From assembly GCA_012800215.1 (NCBI GenBank), contig JAAZJT010000044.1, positions 1 to 5,399 of the forward strand: DNA of 5,399 nt. Direction: 5' to 3'. The notes under the pieces are model-generated. The model was not told the DNA's origin, did not search any database, and worked only from the letters and a program-made list of their open reading frames with translations. The position numbers and the translations under genes are program-made. This DNA comes from Bacillota bacterium (lineage in GTDB: Bacteria; Bacillota; Dethiobacteria; Dethiobacterales; Dethiobacteraceae). Shown here piece by piece: positions 1-5,393 of the stretch. Each line of letters begins with the position of its first letter. Position 1 is the first letter of the stretch.

Positions 1-121
1 CGGCATTCGGGAACGCTTGGAAATGACATTTATCCCCAAATCCTTGCGCGGGGTACCCATCGCTCTGATTACAGCCGGTATCCTGTCCTTGGCTTTTATG
101 GGCTTTCAAGGCATTATATAG
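1..121 (+). CDS. rnfA: RnfA C-terminal end (partial at window edge; same sequence as the end of the full copy)
   Basis: The frame begins at base 2 and encodes residues 153-191 of RnfA, from GIRERLEM to the C-terminal GFQGII, with stop codon TAG at 119-121. It is identical to the end of the full rnfA at 4818-5393. If the contig is circular, this is the same gene seen twice and not a second copy. It is incomplete only because the window starts inside it. Its stop codon overlaps the AGGAGG of the rnfB ribosome site, so rnfA and rnfB are tightly joined in one operon. Confidence 0.9.
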   Translation, partial: GIRERLEMTFIPKSLRGVPIALITAGILSLAFMGFQGII

Positions 122-125
122 GAGG
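120..125 (+). promoter_or_regulatory. Ribosome binding site of short rnfB, overlapping the rnfA stop
   Basis: AGGAGG shares bases with the rnfA stop codon TAG (119-121). It lies 13 bases before the rnfB ATG at 139, longer than the usual 5-10, and the spacer is AT-rich. An in-frame TAG at 136-138 rules out any start further upstream in this frame. The overlap suggests translational coupling to rnfA. Confidence 0.7.
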
Positions 126-138
126 CATAAATATATAG

Positions 139-423
139 ATGAGCATATCTGCAGTAATAAGCTTGGGCAGCTTAGGCTTTCTGTTTGGCTGTATTTTAGC
201 CTACGCTGGACAAAAGTTTGAGGTAGAGGTTGACCCGAGAATAGAAAAAATTAAGGCATGTTTAATTGGTGCCAACTGTGGTGCCTGCGGCTATGGCAGC
301 TGTGCTCAGTTTGCCGAAGCAGTGGTGGCGGGAGAGGCACCATCTACGGGTTGTAGGCCTGGACGGGCTAAAGTTGCAGAAAAAATTGCAGAGATTATGG
401 CAGCACAAAAAGAAGAAGGCTAG
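139..423 (+). CDS. rnfB: Short RnfB: membrane anchor plus first 4Fe-4S domain only
   Basis: This 94-residue protein matches the N-terminal part of RnfB, the subunit that receives electrons from ferredoxin on the cytoplasmic side. Residues about 4-24 form one hydrophobic membrane helix. Residues 44-77 form the RnfB-type Fe-S domain: GANCGACGYGSC, then CRPGR, giving cluster ligands Cys47, Cys50, Cys55 and Cys72. Cys41 is an additional cysteine just before the domain. RnfB is usually about 190 residues in proteobacteria and about 260-330 in clostridia, with two or more further ferredoxin-like clusters; all of these are missing. The stop falls at the end of a charged helix (AEKIAEIMAAQKEEG), and no cysteine motif follows in any forward frame up to the terminator at 524. 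It is either a naturally short form or a gene cut at an amplification breakpoint. The family assignment is firm; its function is uncertain. Confidence 0.85.
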   Translation: MSISAVISLGSLGFLFGCILAYAGQKFEVEVDPRIEKIKACLIGANCGACGYGSCAQFAEAVVAGEAPSTGCRPGRAKVAEKIAEIMAAQKEEG

Positions 424-523
424 GAATAAAAAGAAATACCGAGCTTATGGGATATGCTTAAGCTGATGAGTAAAAGTAAACTTAGCGAAAGTTAATATGT
501 TGCGAAGTACCATAGTATAGCAT

Positions 524-558
524 AACGGTGCAGTAGTTAATTTGCTGCACCGTTTTTT
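524..558 (+). terminator. Rho-independent terminator after rnfB
   Basis: AACGGTGCAG (524-533) pairs perfectly with CTGCACCGTT (545-554), a 10-base-pair stem that wobble pairs could extend inward. A run of T follows (553-558, then GTTTT). It lies about 100 bases after the rnfB stop and 43 bases before the -35 box of the next promoter. In a circular reading it closes the rnfCDGEAB transcript. In a linear or broken-duplication reading it could instead belong to a former upstream gene. Confidence 0.9.
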
Positions 559-600
559 GTTTTGCAGGTACCAAATGGCATTAAATCAATTATGTGAGTG

Positions 601-630
601 TTGACAGTATTTTAGAACTCAGTGTAAACT
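601..630 (+). promoter_or_regulatory. Likely sigma-A promoter of the rnf operon
   Basis: TTGACA at 601-606 is a perfect -35 consensus. An 18-base spacer leads to TAAACT at 625-630, which matches four of six -10 positions. Transcription would start near 637. The position fits: it follows the terminator and points at rnfC, with a leader of about 195 bases. No other equally good promoter was seen between the terminator and rnfC. Confidence 0.65.
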
Positions 631-636
631 ATAGTT

Positions 637-832
637 AAATACATGTATATGCAGGGCTGTCCTTTGTGCTCTTGTGAAAAATTCCCTTTATAAGTCCCTC
701 CGAAGGAGGAGTTGCTAAAATTGCCTGGGAAAATATTAACAAGGGCAGGATTCTGCCGTAATATCCGCGAATTATGTCTATGCTTCATAATTTTTTGTTT
801 TCAATTCTTTGAATAAGAGGTGAATTAAGTAT
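637..832 (+). promoter_or_regulatory. Long 5' leader of rnfC with two small hairpins
   Basis: The leader has a hairpin CCTCC-GAA-GGAGG at 697-709, whose right arm is itself a strong ribosome-site sequence, and a second hairpin GGCAG-GATT-CTGCC at 744-757. I do not recognise a known riboswitch or T-box motif. Neither hairpin is followed by a T-run, so neither looks like an attenuator by itself. The rnfC ribosome site (AGAGGTG, 816-822) lies 10 bases before its ATG. Regulation through this leader is inference. Confidence 0.4.
721..816 (+). CDS. Possible 31-codon leader peptide (speculative)
   Basis: A TTG codon at 721 follows AAGGAGG (703-709) by 11 bases and opens a 31-codon frame ending in TAA at 814-816, 16 bases before the rnfC ATG. 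The predicted peptide has a basic first half (residues TRAGFCRNIREL) and a hydrophobic cysteine- and phenylalanine-rich second half (CLCFIIFCFQFFE). The last base of its stop is the first base of the rnfC ribosome site, so translation of this frame could influence rnfC. Against it: TTG start, long spacing, ribosome site inside a hairpin, and chance ORFs of this size are common. Confidence 0.2.
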   Translation: MPGKILTRAGFCRNIRELCLCFIIFCFQFFE

Positions 833-2170
833 ATGACCCTAAAAACCTTTAAGGGAGGCGTACATCCGGGGGACTATAAAAGTGCAACGGAAGGGAAGCC
901 TTCAGTGGCTGCCAAACCTCCCGCAGTAGCGATGATTCCATTATCACAGCATAGTGGTGCACCCTGCGAGCCTTTAGTGGCAGTAGGTGATCTAGTAAAA
1001 AAAGGACAAAAAATAGGTGATAGTGATGCCAGTATTTCAGCACCTGTTCATGCCAGCATTTCCGGTAAAGTTATAAAAATAGGAACATGCAGATCCAGCC
1101 AGGGACGGACTGTTAATGCTGTGTTCATTGAAAATGATTTTCAGGAAACATGGCATGAAGATGTGAAGCCCAATCCTAATTGGGAGCAATTGAGCGCTGA
1201 GGAAATTGTCAAAATTGTGCGGGAAGCAGGTATTGTGGGTATGGGCGGCGCAGCTTTTCCCACTCACTATAAATTGGTACCACCCGCAGATGAGCCTATA
1301 AAATACGTTATAGTTAACGGCGCAGAATGTGAACCATATCTAACATGTGACCATCGTGTTATGCTGGAACGCCCAGATGATTTGGTCCTTGGTGTAAAAC
1401 TGGTGATGAAGGCTGTAAAGGCAGAAAAGGCTTTAATAGGCATTGAGGACAATAAGCCGGATGCTATTGCAGCTGTTACCAAAGCAGCGGCTAACGAACC
1501 TAATATTGAAGTTCATGCTTTGCATACTAAATATCCTCAAGGGTCAGGCAAACAATTAAACACCGTGCTTACGGGCATGGAAGTGCCTTCTGGTTGCCAA
1601 TCTTCTGCTGTGGGCTGCCTTGTGCAAAATGTAACAACTTGTATTGCTGTGGCGGACGCAGTCTGTTTTGGTGTGCCTTCGATTGAGAGAATTGTCACAA
1701 TCACCGGTTCCGGCATTAAAGAACCAAAAAATCTTTTGGTGCGTGTGGGAACGCCCATAGAAGAGTTAATAGAAGAGTGCGGCGGTTTTACAGATGATGT
1801 GCGCAAATTGATTTTGGGTGGCCCCATGATGGGCCCGGCACTGCCTGGTCCGGAGGATCTGCCGGTGACCAAAGGAACTTGTGGTATTTTATGCATGACT
1901 GAAGCGGAAGTAAAAGAGTATGAAATTCAGCCCTGTATTAAGTGCGGCAAGTGTGTTGAAGTCTGCCCCATGAATCTAATGCCTCTATTTTTAGCCTCTG
2001 CAGTGGAACACAATATGTACGATAAAGCTGAAGCTTATCATGCCGTAGACTGTATTGAGTGCGGCTGTTGTTCCTATATTTGCCCTGCTAAACGGCCCCT
2101 TACCCAGTGGATTGGAATGGCTAAAGCCGAAATTAAAGCAGCAAAAAGGCGTGCCGCAGCGGCAAAATAG
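833..2170 (+). CDS. rnfC: RnfC, NADH/FMN-binding and 4Fe-4S subunit of the Rnf complex
   Basis: RnfC is the cytoplasmic peripheral subunit where electrons enter or leave as NAD(H). The 445-residue length is normal for the family. The N-terminus carries the family signature FKGGVHP (residues 6-12) and a lipoyl-like sandwich domain to about residue 100. The nucleotide/FMN fold follows, with GMGGAAFPTHYK at 136-147 and VNGAECEPYLTCDHR at 161-175, the same architecture as the NuoF/NqrF-like NADH site of RnfC relatives. A region of the SLBB type lies around 285-345. Two ferredoxin-type clusters follow: Cys368, 371, 374, 378 and Cys407, 410, 413, 417, each ending in CP. The C-terminus is lysine/alanine-rich. 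The start has a ribosome site 10 bases upstream. It is first in the operon and ends 19 bases before rnfD. All key residues are present, so NAD(H) chemistry should be intact. Confidence 0.97.
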   Translation: MTLKTFKGGVHPGDYKSATEGKPSVAAKPPAVAMIPLSQHSGAPCEPLVAVGDLVKKGQKIGDSDASISAPVHASISGKVIKIGTCRSSQGRTVNAVFIENDFQETWHEDVKPNPNWEQLSAEEIVKIVREAGIVGMGGAAFPTHYKLVPPADEPIKYVIVNGAECEPYLTCDHRVMLERPDDLVLGVKLVMKAVKAEKALIGIEDNKPDAIAAVTKAAANEPNIEVHALHTKYPQGSGKQLNTVLTGMEVPSGCQSSAVGCLVQNVTTCIAVADAVCFGVPSIERIVTITGSGIKEPKNLLVRVGTPIEELIEECGGFTDDVRKLILGGPMMGPALPGPEDLPVTKGTCGILCMTEAEVKEYEIQPCIKCGKCVEVCPMNLMPLFLASAVEHNMYDKAEAYHAVDCIECGCCSYICPAKRPLTQWIGMAKAEIKAAKRRAAAAK

Positions 2171-2189
2171 GTAAAGGAGGAGGAACATA

Positions 2190-3095
2190 ATGGAGAGAAA
2201 ATTTGTCGTCTCATCCTCACCACACTTAAGAACCGATGAAACCATAAAAAGTGTGATGATAGATGTATTAGTAGCTTTAACTCCGGCAGCGATTGCCGCT
2301 GTAATCTTTTTTGGCTATCGCGCCTTAATTACCATGGTAATAACAACATTTTCTGCCATGCTGACAGAAGCAATTATTTTGCGTAATAAGAATATTTTTG
2401 GCGATGGCAGTGCTGCCGTGACGGGATTATTGTTAGCCATGACTCTGCCTCCGGCGCCGCCCTGGTGGTTATGTGTAGTAGGTGCCGTGGTAGCCATAGT
2501 CCTTGGTAAACAAGTATATGGCGGCATTGGCAGCAATATTTTTAACCCGGCATTAGTAGCCCGGGCAGTACTAATGGTATCTTGGGCAGGACATATGACT
2601 TCCTGGATCAGTCCTGTTGATTTAACTTCCACCGCTACCCCTTTGGTTTCCTCAAATGCACCGGGTTTTCTGCAGCTGTTTACCGGAGCCACAGGGGGCT
2701 GTTTAGGAGAAACAAGCGCTTTTGCCCTGCTGTTTGGTGCAGTATGGCTCTTTTACAAAGGCCATATTAACTGGCGCATTCCCGGCGGTTATCTGGGCGT
2801 AGTCTTTCTGCTGGGTCTGGCGCTGGATGGCGGCCTTACAGGGGGCTTGTTCCATATACTCTCAGGGGGCGTTATGCTTGGAGCGCTTTTTATGGCTACC
2901 GACATGGTAACATCTCCTGTAACGACACGGGGTCAGCTTTTCTTTGGTATTGGCTGTGGCTTAATAACCATGTTAATACGTTTTTACGGCAACTATCCGG
3001 AAGGTGTAACTTATGCCATTCTGTTAATGAATGCCCTAACCCCGTTAATTGATAACCTGACACTACCCAGGAAGTACGGGGAGGTGGCTAAATAA
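2190..3095 (+). CDS. rnfD: RnfD, membrane subunit with covalent FMN
   Basis: RnfD is an integral membrane subunit (NqrB/RnfD family) that carries a covalent FMN and is central to coupling electron flow to ion movement. The 301 residues contain about ten hydrophobic segments. Recognisable motifs are the N-terminal SSSPHLRTDET, GSNIFNPAL (114-122), the flavin-attachment segment DLTSTATPL (144-152) with Thr150 the likely phosphoester site, and MATDMVTSPVT (235-245). Length is within or slightly below the usual 300-350. AAAGGAGG lies 9 bases before ATG, and the start gives the expected N-terminus. The stop overlaps the rnfG start by one base (TAATG at 3093-3097), a sign of translational coupling. 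Covalent attachment would need an ApbE flavin transferase, which is not in this window. Whether Na+ or H+ is moved cannot be read from the sequence. Confidence 0.96.
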   Translation: MERKFVVSSSPHLRTDETIKSVMIDVLVALTPAAIAAVIFFGYRALITMVITTFSAMLTEAIILRNKNIFGDGSAAVTGLLLAMTLPPAPPWWLCVVGAVVAIVLGKQVYGGIGSNIFNPALVARAVLMVSWAGHMTSWISPVDLTSTATPLVSSNAPGFLQLFTGATGGCLGETSAFALLFGAVWLFYKGHINWRIPGGYLGVVFLLGLALDGGLTGGLFHILSGGVMLGALFMATDMVTSPVTTRGQLFFGIGCGLITMLIRFYGNYPEGVTYAILLMNALTPLIDNLTLPRKYGEVAK

Positions 3096-4183
3096 TGAAA
3101 GAAATACTACGTTTAGGTTTAATATTAATGTTAATCTGTGCCCTATCAGCAGGCATGCTCTCCTATACACATAAGGTAACCTCAGAGATTATAGAAGAGC
3201 GGATTGCGGCCGAAAAAATAGCTTTAATGCAAGAGCTGTTTCCTGAAGTAGAAACAACAGAAGATAAAGAAGTAGACGGCCGCACGGCTACAGTTGGCTA
3301 TGACCAAAACGGCAAAGTGGCAGGGATTTTAGCAGAAGGAAAAACCACCGGTTATGGCGGTGATATACGCTTTAACCTGGCTATTGACGGCACAGGTAAA
3401 TTAGTTGACTTAAATATTATCTCCCACTCTGAAACGGCAGGTCTTGGTTCGAAAATTGAAGAAGAATCCTACCGTGCGCAATATAGAGGGAAAACAGTTA
3501 ACGACTCCTTTGATGTAGATAATATTTCCGGTGCCACCATTACCAGTGTGGCCATGGAAATGGGTATAGAAAGTGAAATGAAAGAAATCATTGCCCGCTT
3601 TGGTGAAGGCTTTGCAGCGCCGGCACCATCTGTGGATATTACACAGCTGGCTGACGGCACCTATGAAGGCAGCGGCGAAGGCTTAAAGTCCACCATTACA
3701 GTCGAAGTAACAGTAGAAGGCGGTAAGATTACTGCTGTAGAAGTAGTCTCCGGCAATGACACAGAAGAATACTTTGCCAAAGCTAAAAAAGAAGTACCGC
3801 AGCGGATAGTGGACGAACAAAAAATTGATGTAGATGCAGCCAGCGGCGCTACCATCAGCAGTAAGGGTATTAAGGATGCAGTCCTGGATGCACTGCAGAA
3901 GCCGCCTGTACTAAAACTGTCGGAGATACCTGACGGTACTTATACAGGTGAAGGCGAGGGCTTAAAGTCCACCATTACAGTAGAAGTAACGGTTGAAGGC
4001 GGTAAAATCACTTCTGTAGAAGTAGTTTCCGGCAATGACACAGAAGAATACTTTGCTAAAGCTAAAAAAGAAGTGCCGCAGCGGATAGTGGACGAACAAA
4101 AAATTGATGTAGATGCAGCCAGCGGCGCTACAATAAGCAGTAACGGCATAAAGGAAGCAGTGCTTAATGCACTGCAGCAATAA
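3095..4183 (+). CDS. rnfG: RnfG fused to two extra FMN-binding modules (three covalent-FMN sites)
   Basis: RnfG is a single-pass subunit whose flavin domain lies outside the membrane. Residues about 5-24 form the membrane helix. Residues about 60-168 are an ordinary RnfG domain with GYGGDI (86-91), HSETAGLG (111-118) and the flavin site ISGATIT (144-150, Thr148). A normal RnfG of about 200 residues would end here. Instead an Ala/Pro linker (173-180) leads to two further FMN-bind modules, residues 187-268 and 280-361, each starting DGTY and carrying its own DAASGATISS flavin site (Thr253 and Thr346). The modules are spaced 93 residues apart and share 76 of 82 residues by hand count. Such minimal modules are known in extracytoplasmic flavoproteins that relay electrons, for example PplA of Listeria, which has two. 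I infer a three-flavin relay on the outer face. An ApbE enzyme elsewhere would be required. A GGGAGGTGG ribosome site precedes the ATG, which overlaps the rnfD stop. Confidence 0.93.
   Translation: MKEILRLGLILMLICALSAGMLSYTHKVTSEIIEERIAAEKIALMQELFPEVETTEDKEVDGRTATVGYDQNGKVAGILAEGKTTGYGGDIRFNLAIDGTGKLVDLNIISHSETAGLGSKIEEESYRAQYRGKTVNDSFDVDNISGATITSVAMEMGIESEMKEIIARFGEGFAAPAPSVDITQLADGTYEGSGEGLKSTITVEVTVEGGKITAVEVVSGNDTEEYFAKAKKEVPQRIVDEQKIDVDAASGATISSKGIKDAVLDALQKPPVLKLSEIPDGTYTGEGEGLKSTITVEVTVEGGKITSVEVVSGNDTEEYFAKAKKEVPQRIVDEQKIDVDAASGATISSNGIKEAVLNALQQ
3653..3898 (+). repeat. FMN-bind tandem repeat, unit 1 (inside rnfG)
   Basis: This 246-base in-frame unit encodes residues 187-268 and is repeated at 3932-4177 with a 279-base period. 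My hand alignment, with no gaps, finds 27 mismatches, about 89% identity. Bases 3797-3852 are identical to 4076-4131 (56 bases). Identity also at silent positions suggests recent duplication or gene conversion. The intervening linker is Pro-rich (QKPPVLKLSEIP). Confidence 0.95.
3932..4177 (+). repeat. FMN-bind tandem repeat, unit 2 (inside rnfG)
   Basis: Second copy of the 246-base unit, residues 280-361, ending two codons before the rnfG stop. It differs from unit 1 at six residues: E191T, S193E, A214S, K257N, D261E and D265N (unit 1 numbering). None of these touches the SGAT flavin site, so both units should accept FMN. The first RnfG domain is only distantly related to these two at the sequence level. 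Confidence 0.95.
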
Positions 4184-4185
4184 CG

Positions 4186-4193
4186 GGGGGTGA
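4186..4193 (+). promoter_or_regulatory. Ribosome binding site that fixes the rnfE start at 4202
   Basis: GGGGGTGA lies 8 bases before the ATG at 4202. A GTG at 4190-4192 opens the same frame four codons earlier, but it lies inside this ribosome site and has no ribosome site of its own. The ATG also gives the N-terminus expected for the family (MSVMKELTKGLF). I therefore use 4202. Confidence 0.8.
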
Positions 4194-4201
4194 AAAAGTC
4201 A

Positions 4202-4801
4202 ATGAGTGTAATGAAAGAACTGACTAAAGGTTTATTCAGAGAAAACCCGACCTTCCGTTTAGTGCTGGGGATGTGTCCGACACTTGCGGTAACCACACTG
4301 GCTGCTAATGGCTTAGGGATGGGTCTTTCCACAGCTGCTGTACTGGCAGCTTCCAACATGGTAATTTCACTTCTGCGCAACCTAATTCCCAGTAAAATAC
4401 GCATTCCGGCTTATATTATAATTATTGCTACTTTTGTCACGATGGTTGATATGCTTCTCAATGCCTTTCAACCGCAACTGCACTCCCAACTGGGCATTTT
4501 CATTCCGCTGATTGTGGTGAACTGTATTATTTTAGGTCGTGCCGAAGCCTTTGCTTCCAAGCATGGAGTCATTGACTCCATAGCAGACGGCCTGGGCATG
4601 GGGTTAGGTTTTACCCTGTCGCTGACAGTATTGGGGGCTATACGTGAACTTTTGGGCAACGGCACACTTTTTGGTGTCAATATCTTAGGTGCAGCCTATG
4701 AGCCATTTCAAGTATTAACTTCACCACCGGGAGCATTTTTCGCTCTGGGCTTACTAATGGCACTAATGAACTTACTGTCCAAGAAATATAAACTGGAATA
4801 A
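4202..4801 (+). CDS. rnfE: RnfE, integral membrane subunit with half of the RnfA/RnfE Fe-S centre
   Basis: RnfE (NqrD/RnfE family) pairs with RnfA in the membrane, and the two proteins together bind an iron-sulfur cluster that carries electrons across the membrane to the RnfG flavin. The 199 residues from the ATG match the usual family length (about 195-230). Six hydrophobic helices are visible, near residues 18-35, 40-58, 68-86, 97-112, 130-147 and 176-193. Family motifs include KELTKGLFRENP at the start, LGMCPTLAV with Cys25, and IPLIVVNCIILGRAEAFA with Cys108; the two cysteines are the expected cluster ligands. The C-terminus is short and basic. It lies 18 bases after rnfG and 16 bases before rnfA. 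Nothing about this subunit looks unusual. Confidence 0.96.
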   Translation: MSVMKELTKGLFRENPTFRLVLGMCPTLAVTTLAANGLGMGLSTAAVLAASNMVISLLRNLIPSKIRIPAYIIIIATFVTMVDMLLNAFQPQLHSQLGIFIPLIVVNCIILGRAEAFASKHGVIDSIADGLGMGLGFTLSLTVLGAIRELLGNGTLFGVNILGAAYEPFQVLTSPPGAFFALGLLMALMNLLSKKYKLE

Positions 4802-4817
4802 GAGGAGGGTGTAGATA

Positions 4818-5393
4818 ATGACGAGTATACTGACAATTTTCTTTGGAGCTATATTCATCAATAACTTTGTGCTGACAAGATTTCTCGGGATCTGCCCCTT
4901 CCTCGGTGTTTCCAAGAAAGTAGAAACATCTCTAGGTATGGGGATGGCAGTAACTTTTGTCATGGGCATAGCTTCACTGGTAACCTGGCTGTTAAACGAG
5001 TATATCTTAGTAAATTACGGTCTTGAATATCTGCGTACCATAGTATTTATTCTTGTCATAGCTGCTTTGGTCCAGTTTGTGGAAATGTTTATCCGGAAAG
5101 CAAGCCCGGTTCTTTACCAGGCACTTGGTATTTTTCTGCCGCTGATTACTACCAACTGTGCAGTACTGGGTGTAGCTCTGTTAAATATTCAGTTAGAGTA
5201 TAATCTGTTAGAATCTGTAGTTTTTGGTGTGGCAGCAGCGCTTGGTTTTACTTTGGCACTTGTCATAATGGCCGGCATTCGGGAACGCTTGGAAATGACA
5301 TTTATCCCCAAATCCTTGCGCGGGGTACCCATCGCTCTGATTACAGCCGGTATCCTGTCCTTGGCTTTTATGGGCTTTCAAGGCATTATATAG
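4818..5393 (+). CDS. rnfA: RnfA, integral membrane subunit with the other half of the Fe-S centre
   Basis: RnfA (NqrE/RnfA family) is homologous to RnfE with inverted membrane topology. It completes the shared iron-sulfur cluster between cytoplasmic electron entry and outer flavins. The 191-residue length is exactly typical. Six hydrophobic helices can be seen. Key motifs are NNFVLTRFLGICPFLGVS (15-32) with Cys26 and LPLITTNCAVLGVAL (107-121) with Cys114. With Cys25 and Cys108 of RnfE, all four expected ligands are present. GAGGAGG (4802-4808) lies 9 bases before ATG. The gene is complete and ends 6 bases before the window end. Through the terminal repeat its stop continues into the rnfB ribosome site at the window start, so the canonical rnfA-rnfB junction is reached across the closing overlap. 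Confidence 0.97.
   Translation: MTSILTIFFGAIFINNFVLTRFLGICPFLGVSKKVETSLGMGMAVTFVMGIASLVTWLLNEYILVNYGLEYLRTIVFILVIAALVQFVEMFIRKASPVLYQALGIFLPLITTNCAVLGVALLNIQLEYNLLESVVFGVAAALGFTLALVIMAGIRERLEMTFIPKSLRGVPIALITAGILSLAFMGFQGII

Larger units (their letters stand above)
1..127. repeat. Terminal direct repeat, left copy (identical to 5273-5399)
   Basis: Bases 1-127 match bases 5273-5399 exactly, at an offset of 5272. The repeat covers the last 39 codons of rnfA, its stop codon and the start of the rnfB ribosome site. An exact end-to-end overlap of 127 bases is what a de Bruijn assembler run with k=127 leaves when a path closes on itself, so this is most likely the closing overlap of a 5272-base circular path rather than two biological repeats. 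The path could be a real circle, a head-to-tail tandem array, or an assembly artefact. The sequence alone does not decide. Confidence 0.97.
424..832. other. Non-coding stretch between rnfB and rnfC (terminator, promoter, leader)
   Basis: This 409-base stretch has no convincing conserved protein gene. From left to right it holds about 100 bases of AT-rich sequence with only trivial ORFs, the terminator hairpin at 524-558, about 40 plain bases, the TTGACA-type promoter at 601-630, and a long untranslated leader to the rnfC start at 833. The leader contains two small hairpins and one possible leader ORF. A 10-base palindrome at 639-648 (ATACATGTAT) sits near the expected transcription start and might be an operator, but one copy of this size is weak evidence. 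Confidence 0.75.

Noticed and set aside
1..127. A second, truncated rnfA gene or an integration target-site duplication
   Set aside because: The 127 bases equal the window end exactly and have the length of a common assembler overlap. A closing overlap explains them without a second gene or an insertion event.
266..466. Forward 66-codon frame overlapping rnfB, considered as a frameshifted continuation of RnfB
   Set aside because: After the rnfB stop it gives only a short lysine-rich tail and no ferredoxin cysteine motif. The other forward frame also stops quickly, so a frameshift would not restore a full RnfB.
639..648. ATACATGTAT palindrome as a repressor operator
   Set aside because: It is a single 10-base AT-rich palindrome with no second copy nearby. 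The position is suggestive, but too weak to list as a feature of its own.
424..832. Plasmid origin, iterons, tRNA, CRISPR or known riboswitch in the non-coding stretch
   Set aside because: No repeated iterons, no cloverleaf, no CRISPR spacing and no recognised riboswitch core were seen. Only the terminator, promoter and simple hairpins could be supported.
849..2692. Several antisense frames of 64-125 codons over rnfC and rnfD
   Set aside because: All lie fully or largely opposite strong conserved coding sequence and show no family motif. They are by-products of codon use on the plus strand.
4190..4201. GTG start for rnfE at 4190
   Set aside because: The GTG lies inside the GGGGGTGA ribosome site of the ATG at 4202 and has no ribosome site of its own. 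The ATG matches the family N-terminus.
3940..4404. Antisense 154-codon frame across the rnfG repeat and the start of rnfE, with a related antisense frame over the first repeat
   Set aside because: It is the reverse strand of well-supported genes, has no recognisable domain, and recurs over both repeats only because the DNA itself is duplicated.
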